NCBI GenBank assembly: GCA_035263865.1
Contig: DATFQX010000228.1
Coordinates: 1 to 64,000 of the forward strand
Direction: 5' to 3'
Length of the DNA stretch: 64,000 nt
DNA from: VAZQ01 sp035263865
GTDB taxonomy: Bacteria > Pseudomonadota > Alphaproteobacteria > Rhizobiales > Xanthobacteraceae
Shown here: piece by piece, positions 9,820 through 18,367 of the stretch
Numbering within the stretch: the stretch's first letter is position 1
Layout: the number at the start of each line of letters is the position of its first letter
Notes under the pieces: generated by a model
What the model was told of the DNA's origin: nothing
The model's input: the letters and a program-made list of their open reading frames with translations, nothing else
Database searches by the model: none
Program-made: the position numbers and the translations under genes

Positions 9820-10800
9820 ATGTTGTTGGTCACGGGCGGAGCCGGCTTCATCGGTTCCAATCTGGTCGCCGGCCTGAACGAGGCCGGGCGCACCGACATT
9901 GTCGTCAACGATTCGTTCGGCGACGCGGGCAAATGGCGCAACCTCGGCAAATGCCAAGTCGCCGATGTCGTACCCCCCGGCGAGCTGGTGGGCTGGCTTG
10001 ACAGCCGCAAGCTCGAGGCCGTCATCCATCTCGGCGCGATCTCCGACACGACCGCCACCGATGCCGACTTGGTCCTCGCCACCAATTTCCGGCTCTCGCT
10101 CAAGCTTCTGGATTGGTGCACGGCGACGCGCACTCGTTTCATCTATGCTTCCTCGGCTGCAACTTACGGCGACGGCGCCGCCGGCTTCGATGACGACTGG
10201 TCACTTGCGGCCTTGCAGCAGCTCAGGCCCATGAATCTATACGCCTTCAGCAAACATCTGTTCGACCTCGCGGTTGTCGATCGCTTCGCGAGCGGCGCGA
10301 AGCTTCCGCCACAATGGGTGGGCCTGAAATTCTTCAACGTGTTCGGCCCGAACGAGTATCACAAGGGAGAAATGATGAGCTTGGTCGCCAAGCGGTTTGA
10401 CGAAGCCAAGGGCGGCAAATCGGTGCGCCTGTTCAAATCCCATCGCGAAGGCATCGCCGACGGCGAACAGAAACGCGACTTCGTCTATGTCGATGACGCC
10501 GTCGCGGTGATGCGCTGGCTGCTCGACACGCCGTCAGTATCGGGCATGTTCAATGTCGGGAGCGGCAAAGCGCGCAGCTTCCGCGATCTGATTACCGCCA
10601 TGTTCCGTGCGCTTGGGCGCGAGCCGGATATCGAATACGTGGATATGCCGCCGACGATCCGCCACCAGTATCAGTATTTCACGCAAGCAAATGTCGAAAA
10701 TCTCCGGCGGGCAGGTTACAACGCGGGCTTCACCTCGCTCGAAGAGGGGGTGTATCGCTATGTCACCTTGTTCCTGAACCAGCCGGACCGGTATCGGTGA
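9820..10800 (+). CDS. hldD: ADP-L-glycero-D-manno-heptose 6-epimerase HldD
   Basis: This 326-residue extended SDR converts ADP-D-glycero- to ADP-L-glycero-D-manno-heptose, the last step before the heptosyltransferases. The dinucleotide motif GGAGFIGSNLV starts at residue 6. The HLGAISDTTATDAD region, YASSAATYGDG and the catalytic YAFSK are typical of HldD, as are FNVFGPNEYHKG and the later RDFVYVDDAV. ATG 9820 is well placed. It is followed 37 bases later by hldE, so the two heptose genes are likely co-transcribed. Confidence 0.93.
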   Translation: MLLVTGGAGFIGSNLVAGLNEAGRTDIVVNDSFGDAGKWRNLGKCQVADVVPPGELVGWLDSRKLEAVIHLGAISDTTATDADLVLATNFRLSLKLLDWCTATRTRFIYASSAATYGDGAAGFDDDWSLAALQQLRPMNLYAFSKHLFDLAVVDRFASGAKLPPQWVGLKFFNVFGPNEYHKGEMMSLVAKRFDEAKGGKSVRLFKSHREGIADGEQKRDFVYVDDAVAVMRWLLDTPSVSGMFNVGSGKARSFRDLITAMFRALGREPDIEYVDMPPTIRHQYQYFTQANVENLRRAGYNAGFTSLEEGVYRYVTLFLNQPDRYR

Positions 10801-10837
10801 AGCTCGCGGCACCGGCATTCATCCAGGCGATAACGGC

Positions 10838-12307
10838 ATGTTCAATTTCGAGGATGCATTCAAGCTCATTCCCCAGCAGACCATCGTCTGCGTCGGCGAT
10901 TTGATGCTCGACGATTTCGTCTACGGCGAGGTCTCGCGCATCTCGCCCGAGGCGCCGGCTCCCATTCTCGCAGTCAAACGCAACGAGCTCACGGTGGGCG
11001 GCGCTGGCAACGTGGCGCGCAACATCGCCGCGCTTGGCGCGCGCTGTATTTTCCTCGGTGTCGTGGGAGAGGATGACGCCAGCCGGACGCTGATGCGCGC
11101 GCTCTCTGCTGAGCCCTTGATTGAGCCGCACCTTGTCGTCGATGCAGAGCGTCCGACGACGCGCAAGGTTCGGTTCGTATCCGAGCATCATTCCACCCAT
11201 CTTTTGCGCGCCGATTGGGAATTGGCGAAAGCAATCAACTCAAAAAGCGAAAAGCTCCTGATCGATCGCACACTTGCGGCATTGCCGCGCGCGGCGAGCG
11301 TTGTGCTGTCTGATTATGCCAAGGGCACGTTGACGCCGCGGGTCATCCGGGAAGTCATCGATGCGGCCAAAAAGGCAGGCATACCGATCATCATCGATCC
11401 CAAAGCTGCCGACTATTCTGTTTATCGGGGCGCAACAGTCATCAAGCCGAACCGCAAGGAGCTTTCGGAAGCAACCCACCGGCGGGCCGATTCTGACGCC
11501 GACGTCATCGCGGCGGCCTTGGAATTGAATCGCTTGCTCGGGACCGAAGCGGTCGTCGTTTCGCTTAGCGATGCAGGCTTGATCCTGGTGCCGGCGAGCG
11601 GCGCGACCATCCATCTGCCCGCCTATCCCGTCAAGCTGAGGGATACGTCAGGCGCGGGCGATACCGTGGTCGCCGCGCTCGCCGTTCTGCTGGCGACCAA
11701 GCTTGGCTATGAGCCGGCCGTCCGCGCGGCCAACGCGGCTGCTGCCGTGGTGGTCGGCAAGCGCGGCACGTCGACGGTTTCGGCGGCGGAGCTGCGCTCG
11801 CGCATTCTTCCCGCGGCGTCGCTTGCGCCCGAGGAGAAGATCATTTTCGACTGGTCGGTGCTCGACGAGCGCCTCGCCGAGTGGCGGGATCTGCGCGTCG
11901 GCTTCACCAATGGCTGCTTCGACCTGTTGCACCCCGGCCATATCAAGCTCCTGTCCGAGGCGCGCGCCGCCTGCGATCGGCTCATTGTCGGGCTAAACGG
12001 CGACGCGTCCGTGACCCGCTTGAAAGGCGTGGGTCGTCCACTCCAGGAGGTACACGCGCGTGCGGAGGTGCTGGCTGCGCTCGAAGCGGTCGACCTCGTC
12101 GTCGTGTTCGAGCAGGACACGCCGCTGGAGCTGCTCCGGCGCGTGCGTCCCAAAGTGTTGGTTAAAGGGGGCGACTACCGGCACGACGAAGTGGTGGGAC
12201 ACGAGCTAGTCGAAAGTGGAGGCGGCGAAGTGATTCTCATCGATCTCGTGCCGGGCTTCAGCACGTCCAAGCTGGTGCGCCGCTCCCGCATTCATGCCCC
12301 GGGTTAG
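10838..12307 (+). CDS. hldE: Bifunctional heptose-7-phosphate kinase / heptose-1-phosphate adenylyltransferase HldE
   Basis: The protein has 489 residues in the standard HldE order. The N-terminal PfkB-family kinase (about 1-330) has VGGAGNVARNIAALG and the catalytic DTSGAGDTV. The C-terminal nucleotidyltransferase (about 350-489) has TNGCFDLLHPGH, where HPGH is the HxGH motif, and GFSTSKLV near the end. It phosphorylates D-glycero-D-manno-heptose 7-phosphate at C1 and, after GmhB, adenylylates the product. Its stop is only 5 bases before the FkbM gene. Compare the reversed-order homologue at 34117-35664. Confidence 0.94.
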   Translation: MFNFEDAFKLIPQQTIVCVGDLMLDDFVYGEVSRISPEAPAPILAVKRNELTVGGAGNVARNIAALGARCIFLGVVGEDDASRTLMRALSAEPLIEPHLVVDAERPTTRKVRFVSEHHSTHLLRADWELAKAINSKSEKLLIDRTLAALPRAASVVLSDYAKGTLTPRVIREVIDAAKKAGIPIIIDPKAADYSVYRGATVIKPNRKELSEATHRRADSDADVIAAALELNRLLGTEAVVVSLSDAGLILVPASGATIHLPAYPVKLRDTSGAGDTVVAALAVLLATKLGYEPAVRAANAAAAVVVGKRGTSTVSAAELRSRILPAASLAPEEKIIFDWSVLDERLAEWRDLRVGFTNGCFDLLHPGHIKLLSEARAACDRLIVGLNGDASVTRLKGVGRPLQEVHARAEVLAALEAVDLVVVFEQDTPLELLRRVRPKVLVKGGDYRHDEVVGHELVESGGGEVILIDLVPGFSTSKLVRRSRIHAPG

Positions 12308-12312
12308 AACTG

Positions 12313-13050
12313 TTGCAGACTCCCGGAGCCGCGTGCAAGACCTTGGCCGATGGGCGCGAGCAAGAACTCGTGCGCAATTTTTTCGCGGGCGTGCGGTCGG
12401 GCTTCTTTGTCGAGGTTGGTGCAAATCGGCCACGGGACCAATCGCAGACCTGGCATCTCGAGCAGCTGGGCTGGACCGGCATCCTTATCGAGCCGCAGCC
12501 CGATCTTGCCGGCGATCTCGGCCGCGCGCGCTCCGCCAAAGTGTTTGCCGTGGCCTGCTCGTCACCGGACAACGCCGGCCGGCGCATGCAGCTGCACGTC
12601 GCAGGCCCCTTATCGGCGCTTGATCGCGACCGAATGGCACCGGGTGCGCAGCCCGAAGGCGTCGTCGAGGTACCGGTGAGAACGCTCGATGACATTCTGC
12701 TCGAGGCGCACGCACCGGTTGGCTTCGATTTCTTGTCGATCGATGTGGAGGGCCACGAGCTGGAGGTGCTAAGCGGGTTTGATTTTGCGCGCTGGCAACC
12801 GCGTTTGGTGTTGCTCGAAGATCATGTCGGAAGTCTCAGCAAGCACCGATTTTTGCGGGCCGCCGGCTACCGCTTGGTCCGCCGATTCGACAACAATGGT
12901 TGGTATGTTCCAGCCGACGCTTCGATTCGCGTGCTGCCGCGCGAGCGTTGGCCGATCGTGCGAAAATATTACCTCGCCTTACCTTTCCGGATTGCGCGGA
13001 ACGCCTCGCGGCGGCTTCGTCGTCGGTTGCGCGAGCGGTTCGCGCCGTAA
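12313..13050 (+). CDS. FkbM-family SAM-dependent methyltransferase
   Basis: This 245-residue protein resembles FkbM methyltransferases, which O-methylate sugars and other hydroxyls. The SAM-binding segment is GFFVEVGANRPRDQSQT, followed by GWTGILIEPQPDL. The central DFLSIDVEGHELEVLSGFDF is the FkbM signature. The start is taken as TTG 12313, five bases after hldE, because no ATG or GTG precedes the domain in frame; a GTG at 12370 would cut into it. The position inside the core block suggests methylation of a core or O-chain sugar. The acceptor is unknown. Confidence 0.75.
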   Translation: MQTPGAACKTLADGREQELVRNFFAGVRSGFFVEVGANRPRDQSQTWHLEQLGWTGILIEPQPDLAGDLGRARSAKVFAVACSSPDNAGRRMQLHVAGPLSALDRDRMAPGAQPEGVVEVPVRTLDDILLEAHAPVGFDFLSIDVEGHELEVLSGFDFARWQPRLVLLEDHVGSLSKHRFLRAAGYRLVRRFDNNGWYVPADASIRVLPRERWPIVRKYYLALPFRIARNASRRLRRRLRERFAP

Positions 13051-13067
13051 GTCGCACCTGTCCGACA

Positions 13068-13931
13068 TCACCGGCCGTTCGGGGATGTGGGCGCCTCAGG
13101 CTCTGCTCGGCCCGTGCCGGGTTCGGGTGACGCGGGAGCCAAAGCGGACGGCCTTCGCAGTGGCCTGGTCGATGGTGCTGACCAAGCTTTCATTTCCTCG
13201 TAGCGCTTGGCGTACCGGTAAAATGTGCCTTCGAAATTTCCCAGGGCGATGACGAAGCCCGCCCAACCGTCGCGATAACCATGCTTGAACAGGTAATGCT
13301 TGATGAACGCCCACAGCCCATGCCCCAGTGCGCCGCCCATGGACACACTGTTTCCCGAAAGCTTGCGTACGCCCAACGAGGAGTAGCGGTTCATTTTGTT
13401 GATGACCTCCTCGAGATTGCGAAATGGAAGTTGCCAGATAGCGTTTTGGAATCTTCCTACCGGTCGTTCTGTCAAAAGTTCATAACCTTCGTGCACCGGA
13501 TCGTCGTCGTATCGCATCGCGCCCTTGCGGAAGAGCTGCGGCTGGCGAAAATTCGGGTACCAACCGGAACCCTTGATCCAGCGTCCCATCATGTAATTGC
13601 GCCGCGGCACGAGATAGGCATCATGCGCGGGTGGAGACGACAACAACGCGAAAATTTCGTCGCGAACCTCGGCGGTGCAGCGTTCATCCGAATCAAGGCT
13701 GAAGATCCATTCGTGCTGGCATTCCGCGATGGTACGATTGCGTAGGTCGCCGAAGCCGTGGAATGGGAGCTGCACCACCCGGGCACCGAGGCTTTGCGCG
13801 ATTGCAGCCGTGCGATCGGTACTGCCGGAATCGGCCACGACGATTTCGTCGGCCCACAAGACACTCGATATAGCATCCGCGATTTTTTCGGCTTCGTTGA
13901 AGGCGAGAATATAGGCCGATATTTTCTGCAT
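13068..13931 (-). CDS. Family 2 glycosyltransferase, WaaE/KdtX-like core glucosyltransferase
   Basis: The protein has 287 residues. Its N-terminus reads ISAYILAFNEAEKIADAI and continues with DEIVVADSGSTDRTA, then FSLDSDERC, which supplies the metal-binding aspartates of a GT-A fold. This pattern matches the WaaE/LgtF-type beta-1,4-glucosyltransferases that decorate heptose I of the inner core. A hydrophobic or amphipathic C-terminal third may bring it to the membrane. ATG 13931 is chosen over a start 11 codons upstream because the domain starts right after it. It is alone on the minus strand between plus-strand core genes. Confidence 0.8.
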   Translation of the reverse strand: MQKISAYILAFNEAEKIADAISSVLWADEIVVADSGSTDRTAAIAQSLGARVVQLPFHGFGDLRNRTIAECQHEWIFSLDSDERCTAEVRDEIFALLSSPPAHDAYLVPRRNYMMGRWIKGSGWYPNFRQPQLFRKGAMRYDDDPVHEGYELLTERPVGRFQNAIWQLPFRNLEEVINKMNRYSSLGVRKLSGNSVSMGGALGHGLWAFIKHYLFKHGYRDGWAGFVIALGNFEGTFYRYAKRYEEMKAWSAPSTRPLRRPSALAPASPEPGTGRAEPEAPTSPNGR

Positions 13932-14016
13932 ATTTCCTCGTTGTTGAGCCCGACGGCGGAGCACGCTATCACAGCGGGGCGGGACATGCAGGACGAACGA
14001 CTGGAGCTGTGCCGAG

Positions 14017-14880
14017 GTGTCTTATCTCATCTCCGTCATCGTCACGACGTTTAATCGCGAGGACGCGCTCGAGGCGGTCTTGTCAGCGTTATCGCGCCAG
14101 AGCGATCAAGGATTCGAAGTTGTAATTGCGGACGACGGTTCCCGGGTCATGACGGCGGCCGTGGTGGAGCGCTGGCGAGGGCGCCTTGGCGTTCCGCTCA
14201 GCCATGTCTGGCAGATGCATTACGGCTTTCGCGCCGCTGAAATCCGCAACCGCGCGATTCTCGCCTGTCGCGGCGAGTACTGCGTGTTCCTGGACGGCGA
14301 CTGCATCGCTCCGCGTGATTTTGTCGCCACGCATCGCCAGCTGGCGCAACGCGGCTGGTTTGTCACCGGAAACCGCGTGCTTCTCTCGCGCAGGCTCACA
14401 GCAGCTGTGTTGGACGAGCACCTTCAGCTGGAGGCTTGGAGCGCGCGTGTTTGGATCGCCCACCGCTTACGCGGCGACGTCAATCGGCTGGCAGCGCTGC
14501 TGCGATTGCCGTTCGGGCCGCTGCGCAGGTTGCGGCGGCGACAATGGCGCGGCGCGCGTTCTTGTAACCTTGGGATTTGGCGCAGCGATCTGGGGCGGAT
14601 CGACGGCTTCGATGCCTCTTATACCGGCTGGGGGCGCGAAGATTCCGACCTGCTGATCCGATTGCTACGTTGCGGCCTGCGCCGCAAGGACGGCCGCTTT
14701 GCGACCGGGGTCATCCACCTCTGGCACCCGCAGGTCGAGCGCGCACATTTGGGCGCAAATGATGCGCGGCTTCATGCGGTATTGCAAAGCGAGCGTACGC
14801 GCGCATGGCGCGGACTGTCGGCCCTGCGCGAAACCGTTGAGATCGGCGGGAGCGACCGCCATGGTCGAGCCCAGTCTTGA
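14017..14880 (+). CDS. Family 2 glycosyltransferase with galactosyltransferase-type C-terminal domain
   Basis: This GT-A enzyme has 287 residues. Residues 1-110 hold the nucleotide-sugar fold: SVIVTTFNREDALEAVL, ADDGSRV and the DxD-like FLDGDCIAP. The C-terminal motif GWGREDSDLLIRLL with the following WHP is the Glyco_transf_7C region, which orients acceptor and metal. It starts at GTG 14017 and its last 20 bases overlap the ligase gene downstream. The role is probably core or O-chain extension; the donor cannot be told. Confidence 0.8.
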   Translation: MSYLISVIVTTFNREDALEAVLSALSRQSDQGFEVVIADDGSRVMTAAVVERWRGRLGVPLSHVWQMHYGFRAAEIRNRAILACRGEYCVFLDGDCIAPRDFVATHRQLAQRGWFVTGNRVLLSRRLTAAVLDEHLQLEAWSARVWIAHRLRGDVNRLAALLRLPFGPLRRLRRRQWRGARSCNLGIWRSDLGRIDGFDASYTGWGREDSDLLIRLLRCGLRRKDGRFATGVIHLWHPQVERAHLGANDARLHAVLQSERTRAWRGLSALRETVEIGGSDRHGRAQS

Positions 14881-16117
14881 GGGAGCAATCGTGAAGGAGG
14901 CCGCCCGCGCTCCCCGGCTCGGGCAGATTGCGGATGGATTGGTCACCGCAGTTGCAGTTTCATTGCCGTGGTCGACATCCGCGACCGCCATCCTGATCGT
15001 CCTATGGCTCATTGCGCTAGTCCCGACCCTCGACGTGGGCTCCGTCCGGCGCGAAGTGCTCTCGGCAGCCGGAGGCCTGCCGGTGCTCCTCTGGCTCCTT
15101 GCTGCTATCGGCATGTTGTGGGCCGACGTGAGCTGGAGCGAACGTGTCGCCGGGTTGAGTGGATTTCACAAGCTGCTTTGCATTCCGTTGCTGCTCGCGC
15201 AATTCCGCCGCTCACTGCAGGCGAGGTGGGCCATCATTGGTTTTCTCGCTTCGTCGATCGCGTTGCTCGTCCTCTCGTGGACGCTCGTGCTTACGCCCGG
15301 ACTGACGTGGCGGGGCAAGGAGCTGGGCGTCCCGGTCAAGAACTACATCATGCAGAGTGCTGAGTTCGCGATATGCGCCTTCGGGCTGATCGGGAAAGCG
15401 GCCGCGCGGTGGCGCGCGCGGACGTGGCTTGTGCCGGTGCTGCTTCTCGTCGCGGCGGCGTTTCTTGCGAACATCGTCTTTGTGTCCACGGCGCGCACCA
15501 CGCTGGTCGTTTTGCTGGCGATGCTCGTGTTGTTCGGCGTACGCCAATTCGGGTGGCGAGGCGCCGTCGGCACGGCGGTGATTGGTGCGGTATTGGCAGG
15601 AGTGGTGTGGGTGTCGTCGCCGTATTTACGGCAGCGGGTGTCGGCTGCGGTGGAGGAAGCGCGCGCCTACGGCGCGCACAACGTCAATACTCCGGTTGGA
15701 TTACGGCTCGAATACTGGAAGAATTCCTTGGCATTCATCGCTGAAGCGCCGGTCATCGGACATGGAACCGGGACAATTCCCATGCTGTTTCGGCGCGACG
15801 CGACGCCTGATACCACTCCCGCGCTGATAACCACAAATCCGCACAGCCAGATCCTGGCGACGGCGACCGAGCTAGGTCTCGTTGGCGCCATTGCGCTTCT
15901 CGCGATGTGGATAGCGCATCTCGCCCTGTTTCGTGCGGGCACGCCGGTGGCGTGGATCGGCCTGCTGATCGTGACGTACAATATCGTCTCATCGTTGTTC
16001 AACTCGCACCTATTCGACTTTGGTCAGGGCTGGCTATATGTTTTGGGCGTCGGCGTCACCGGGGGAGCGGTGCAGCGGGCCAACGATACGACAGCCAAAG
16101 CCCAGGAGAAGCTATGA
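14861..16117 (+). CDS. O-antigen ligase / Wzy-type polytopic membrane protein (WaaL-like)
   Basis: This 418-residue integral membrane protein has about ten hydrophobic segments and one larger periplasmic loop near residues 265-335. The loop contains RLEYWKNSLAFI and a GHGTG turn followed by NPHSQILATATELGLVG, the Wzy_C-family region with its conserved His. Members join O-antigen from undecaprenyl diphosphate to lipid A-core (WaaL) or polymerise repeats (Wzy). Position in the core block favours the ligase. ATG 14861 lies within the end of the preceding GT2 gene, and its stop overlaps the next gene by 4 bases. Confidence 0.78.
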   Translation: MVEPSLEGAIVKEAARAPRLGQIADGLVTAVAVSLPWSTSATAILIVLWLIALVPTLDVGSVRREVLSAAGGLPVLLWLLAAIGMLWADVSWSERVAGLSGFHKLLCIPLLLAQFRRSLQARWAIIGFLASSIALLVLSWTLVLTPGLTWRGKELGVPVKNYIMQSAEFAICAFGLIGKAAARWRARTWLVPVLLLVAAAFLANIVFVSTARTTLVVLLAMLVLFGVRQFGWRGAVGTAVIGAVLAGVVWVSSPYLRQRVSAAVEEARAYGAHNVNTPVGLRLEYWKNSLAFIAEAPVIGHGTGTIPMLFRRDATPDTTPALITTNPHSQILATATELGLVGAIALLAMWIAHLALFRAGTPVAWIGLLIVTYNIVSSLFNSHLFDFGQGWLYVLGVGVTGGAVQRANDTTAKAQEKL

Positions 16118-16545
16118 GCGCCCCGCAGCACAGCACGCTCCAAGACATCTTGGTGCCGATCTCGGTCGGCGAGCTGATGGACAAGATCACAATCCTCGAA
16201 ATAAAGTCCGAGCGCATTAAGAACCCCATCCAGCTCAAGAATATCGTGCACGAGCTCGAGGCATTGCGTGCCGTCCGTCTCGACGACATAGATCGCACGA
16301 TGCTGGACGAGCTCAGCGCCGAGCTTAAAAGGGTGAATGCGAAGCTTTGGGACATTGAGGACGCAATCCGCGATTGCGATGCACGCGGTGACTTTGGCAG
16401 CGCTTTCGTCGAGCTCGCGCGTGGCGTCTATCGGCTCAACGACGAGCGCTCACGACTGAAGAAGGCGATCAACCTGGCCTCGGGGTCCCGGCTTGTCGAG
16501 GAAAAATCCTATCGGTCGTTTCAGCGTGAAGACTGCGACCCTTGA
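16114..16545 (+). CDS. Small conserved protein of LPS loci (DUF6165-like)
   Basis: This is a 143-residue soluble protein, highly charged and largely helical, perhaps coiled-coil across residues 25-85. The N-terminal ISVGELMDKITILEIKSERI is what I associate with the DUF6165 family found beside glycosyltransferases; I could not confirm the family. Its function is unknown. It is coupled to the ligase gene by an ATGA overlap and is followed closely by a heptosyltransferase-like gene, so it is probably part of LPS core assembly. Confidence 0.65.
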   Translation: MSAPQHSTLQDILVPISVGELMDKITILEIKSERIKNPIQLKNIVHELEALRAVRLDDIDRTMLDELSAELKRVNAKLWDIEDAIRDCDARGDFGSAFVELARGVYRLNDERSRLKKAINLASGSRLVEEKSYRSFQREDCDP

Positions 16546-16575
16546 ACAAATGTGTCCGTGCAGACGGACGCCACA

Positions 16576-17664
16576 ATGACGAATCTGCATCTACCCGAGT
16601 GCCCGCGTATCCTGGTGATCACGCTTCGCCGACTCGGCGATGTGCTGCTCACCACGCCCCTCATCCGGAGCTTGAAGGCGGGTTTGCCGGCTAGCTCAGT
16701 GACGGCTTTGGTGTTTCGCGGTACCGAAGGGATGCTCGCTGGCAACCCCGACGTTGACGAGGTGCTCACCACATCGTTGCGGCCCTCGCCGGCAGAGATG
16801 ACCGCCCTCATGCGGCGCTTGTGGCGCAGTTACGATCTCGCTGTTTCGACGCAAGCCGGTGACCGGCCGACTTTTTTCGCGCTGCTGGCGGCCTCTCGGC
16901 GGGTTGGCTTGGTGCCGCATGCCGGCAAGACCGGAGCGTGGTGGAAACGGTACGCGCATCACATTCCTGTAACGGCCGATCCCGACTGCCATCGCATCAT
17001 CCAACTATTGGGCATTGCGACGGCGCTCGAGCTTGAGCAGGTGCCGGATATCGTCTGTCCGCAGGGTGGCACGGCCAAGGAGTTCACCCCTCGAATGCCC
17101 TATGCCGTTATGCACGCCAGTCCGTTCTACCAATACAAGCGTTGGACCGGCGCCGGCTGGCGCGGTCTAGCCCGCGGCCTGGCGGAGCGCGGTCTCGCTC
17201 TTGTTGCGACCGAAGGAGAGGACCCCGCCGAGCAGGCCTATATTGACAGCCTTTGGGGGAGTGGCGAACCGGCAGTGACGCGAGTTCGCGGCCGCCTCGA
17301 CTGGCCCGGTTTGACTGCACTCCTCAAGGGCGCGACGATTTATGTCGGACCCGATACGTCGATGACGCATCTTGCCGCGGCGAGCGGCTGCCCGACAGTT
17401 GCACTCTACGGCCCGACCAGCCCCCGATTGATCGGGCCGTGGCCGCCTGGCGGACTGATCGAGCCTTGGCACCCCGCCGGCACAATACAAAGGCGTGCCA
17501 ATGTGTGGGTGGTGCAGAACCCGCTGCCTTGCTTGCCATGCGAGAAGCTCGGCTGCGAAGGCCATCTTGAAAGTTACAGCCGCTGTCTTGACGAGTTGCC
17601 GATGCGCTCGGTTTTCAAGGCGGTCGACGAGGTACTGGCGACGGTAGCCGTTGTGCAGCATTGA
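16576..17664 (+). CDS. Third GT9 (ADP-heptose:LPS heptosyltransferase family) glycosyltransferase
   Basis: The protein has 362 residues with the GT9 architecture: ILVITLRRLGDVLLTTPLIRSL at the N-terminus, a middle MHASPFYQYKRWTG and the donor-binding GPDTSMTHLAAASGCPTVALYGPTSP split across two motifs. A cysteine cluster, CLPCEKLGCEGH, follows as in WaaF/WaaQ proteins. It may add heptose III (WaaQ role) or another sugar. ATG 16576 is preferred; GTG 16552 in the same frame would add 8 residues. It is the last gene of this core block. Confidence 0.8.
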   Translation: MTNLHLPECPRILVITLRRLGDVLLTTPLIRSLKAGLPASSVTALVFRGTEGMLAGNPDVDEVLTTSLRPSPAEMTALMRRLWRSYDLAVSTQAGDRPTFFALLAASRRVGLVPHAGKTGAWWKRYAHHIPVTADPDCHRIIQLLGIATALELEQVPDIVCPQGGTAKEFTPRMPYAVMHASPFYQYKRWTGAGWRGLARGLAERGLALVATEGEDPAEQAYIDSLWGSGEPAVTRVRGRLDWPGLTALLKGATIYVGPDTSMTHLAAASGCPTVALYGPTSPRLIGPWPPGGLIEPWHPAGTIQRRANVWVVQNPLPCLPCEKLGCEGHLESYSRCLDELPMRSVFKAVDEVLATVAVVQH

Positions 17665-17701
17665 GGAACTTATCGGCTACGCGCGGTCGGCCGTGAGAGA
17701 T

Positions 17702-18091
17702 CTAGCCTTTCTTCGCGGTGCGGGCTGCCGCCACGTCGAAAGGCTGAAACGTCTCCTTATGGCATTGATCGATGACGACGCTCATGCGCGAGTCCACAAT
17801 TTGGTCGCCCTGAATGAACACGGAGAAATTCTGCGGCTTTCCATGTGCGTCGAGCTTGAGACAGGTTATCCAGGCGGGACCCCTGAGGTGATCAACGAGT
17901 CGCATGCCGGAAATCTCCACGTCATTCAACGGAGTCGAGCCGGGCAGGATTTTGCTGATGTTCTCGGCGACAACGCGCCGGTAATCCGGCGGCGAAAGCT
18001 CGGGACTAGCCGGCGGTGCCCAATTCTGGACCACTCCGGCCGCGGAACAACCGCCCAAGGTCAGTAGAAGCGCCAGCAGATACGCGCGCAT
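17702..18091 (-). CDS. Small predicted lipoprotein of unknown function
   Basis: The 129-residue product begins with a classical lipoprotein signal: a short basic start, the hydrophobic stretch AYLLALLLTL and a lipobox LGGC with the cysteine near residue 15. The mature part has two further cysteines, in AWITCLKLD and VIDQCHKE, which could form a disulfide in the periplasm. I do not recognise a domain. It converges on the GT9 gene and diverges from the WbpM-like gene, so it is probably its own transcription unit. Confidence 0.7.
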   Translation of the reverse strand: MRAYLLALLLTLGGCSAAGVVQNWAPPASPELSPPDYRRVVAENISKILPGSTPLNDVEISGMRLVDHLRGPAWITCLKLDAHGKPQNFSVFIQGDQIVDSRMSVVIDQCHKETFQPFDVAAARTAKKG

Positions 18092-18367
18092 AGCACATCG
18101 ACCCAGTTGCTACGGGGCCCCACGTAAATCACATTATCTTCGGGTCACCCGGTTTCAGAAGGGATCTCCGGTGGGAACGGGCAAGGTTATTCTCGTATGA
18201 ATCGCACACGCTGTTCGGCGGCACGGCTCCGGCATTTACCATATGCTTTCAGAATACGGCGATTGATTGGTAGAACGTCCCGGGGTGACGATTGCACAAG
18301 CTAGCGCGTGCGTCGAAAGGCCGGTATTGAAGGATTGAGCATCGCACGGGCTGTAATAGCGAAGTTA
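18092..18367. other. Divergent intergenic region between lipoprotein and WbpM-like genes
   Basis: About 275 bases without a convincing gene. It must hold promoters for both flanking genes. It is visibly more AT-rich than the surrounding coding DNA, but I could not assign reliable -35/-10 boxes, an operator or an RNA gene. Confidence 0.5.

Noticed and set aside
17665..17701. Terminator hairpin between the GT9 and lipoprotein genes
   Set aside because: Only 37 bases between convergent stops and no stable symmetrical stem was visible.
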